Shown here: positions 5,018 to 5,164 of the stretch, one piece after another
How positions within the stretch are numbered: the stretch's first letter is position 1
Layout: the number at the start of each line of letters is the position of its first letter
DNA from: JACDAN01 sp046729215
GTDB taxonomy: Bacteria; Actinomycetota; Thermoleophilia; Gaiellales; Gaiellaceae
Length of the DNA: 5,164 nt
Direction: 5' to 3'
NCBI GenBank assembly: GCA_046729215.1
Contig: JBKPGE010000232.1
Span: 1 to 5,164 of the forward strand
Notes under the pieces: model-generated
Told to the model about the DNA's origin: nothing
Database searches by the model: none
The model's input: only the letters and a program-made list of their open reading frames with translations
Position numbers and translations under genes: made by a program

Positions 5018-5164
5018 ATGAGGATCGGGATCATCGGCGCGGGGCAGATCGGCGGCACACTTGCGAAGCTCTTCGTCGACGCCGGTCACGAGGTCGCGGT
5101 CAGCAACTCGCGCAGTCCGGAGACGCTGGCGAGTCTCATCGAGGAGCTCGGCGGTCGAGCGCAG
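5018..5164 (+). CDS. NADPH-dependent F420 reductase-type / NADP-binding oxidoreductase (3' partial)
   Basis: The first 49 codons are present before the window ends. MRIGIIGAGQIGGTLAKLF gives a Rossmann dinucleotide fold starting at residue 1, with GAGQIG as GxGxxG (residues 7-12). The second strand ends in VAVSNSRSPETL: Asn-Ser-Arg after the strand binds the 2'-phosphate of NADP, and SNSR-PETL is characteristic of the COG2085 family, which includes the F420H2:NADP oxidoreductases. These move hydride between NADPH and the deazaflavin F420. Related NADP-binding proteins of this family are not all proven F420 enzymes, so the F420 role is probable rather than certain. A strong AAGGAGG lies eight bases upstream. 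It stands after 790 bases of decayed sequence and probably has its own promoter; TAGCAT at 4969-4974 is a weak -10 candidate without a clear -35. Confidence 0.85.
   Translation, partial: MRIGIIGAGQIGGTLAKLFVDAGHEVAVSNSRSPETLASLIEELGGRAQ

Noticed and set aside
4706..5089. Minus-strand ORF of 127 codons across the reductase start
   Set aside because: It runs antisense through the strong ribosome site and first codons of the reductase, and shows no domain.
1..5164. Defence system, CRISPR array, transposon, tRNA or attachment site
   Set aside because: No direct-repeat array, transposase motifs, terminal inverted repeats or tRNA-like cloverleaf were seen on either strand.

Overview
The window is high-GC DNA (about two thirds G+C by eye, not computed) with GTG/ATG starts, tight gene overlaps and strong G/C bias at third codon positions. 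Together with a probable F420-type NADP-binding reductase, a DUF2255 protein, a DrrAB-type exporter and a cyclase-YHS fusion, this suggests an actinobacterium-like genome, perhaps of the Thermoleophilia/Gaiellales kind. That placement is inference from gene content only.

Layout, left to right. (1) 3-1717, plus strand: a two-gene ABC exporter operon, with an ATPase cut by the left edge and an ABC-2 permease, joined by a 4-base GTGA overlap. (2) 1718-2078, minus strand: a short secreted-protein gene of unknown function. It is broken by an in-frame TAG where a Trp would be expected and loses its 3' part against the permease end. (3) 2155-2808, plus strand: a class III nucleotide cyclase fused to a C-terminal YHS metal-binding domain, with all key catalytic residues present. 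(4) 2821-4226, minus strand: a zinc-dependent medium-chain dehydrogenase followed by a DUF2255 protein, coupled through TGATG. (5) 4227-5017: about 790 bases with no intact gene. This stretch reads as a gene graveyard: a chain of tiny ORFs, the 3' third of an arginase-family gene with an altered metal ligand, and a frameshifted remnant that may derive from a PRC-barrel-like protein. (6) 5018-5164, plus strand: the start of an NADPH-dependent F420 reductase-type gene, with a strong ribosome binding site, cut by the right edge.

The genes do not form one pathway. The exporter pair and the dehydrogenase/DUF2255 pair are each likely co-transcribed; the cyclase stands alone, divergent from the broken secreted-protein gene and convergent with DUF2255. 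I found no defence system, CRISPR array, transposase, tRNA or rRNA. The most notable material is the cluster of decaying genes and the cyclase-YHS fusion.
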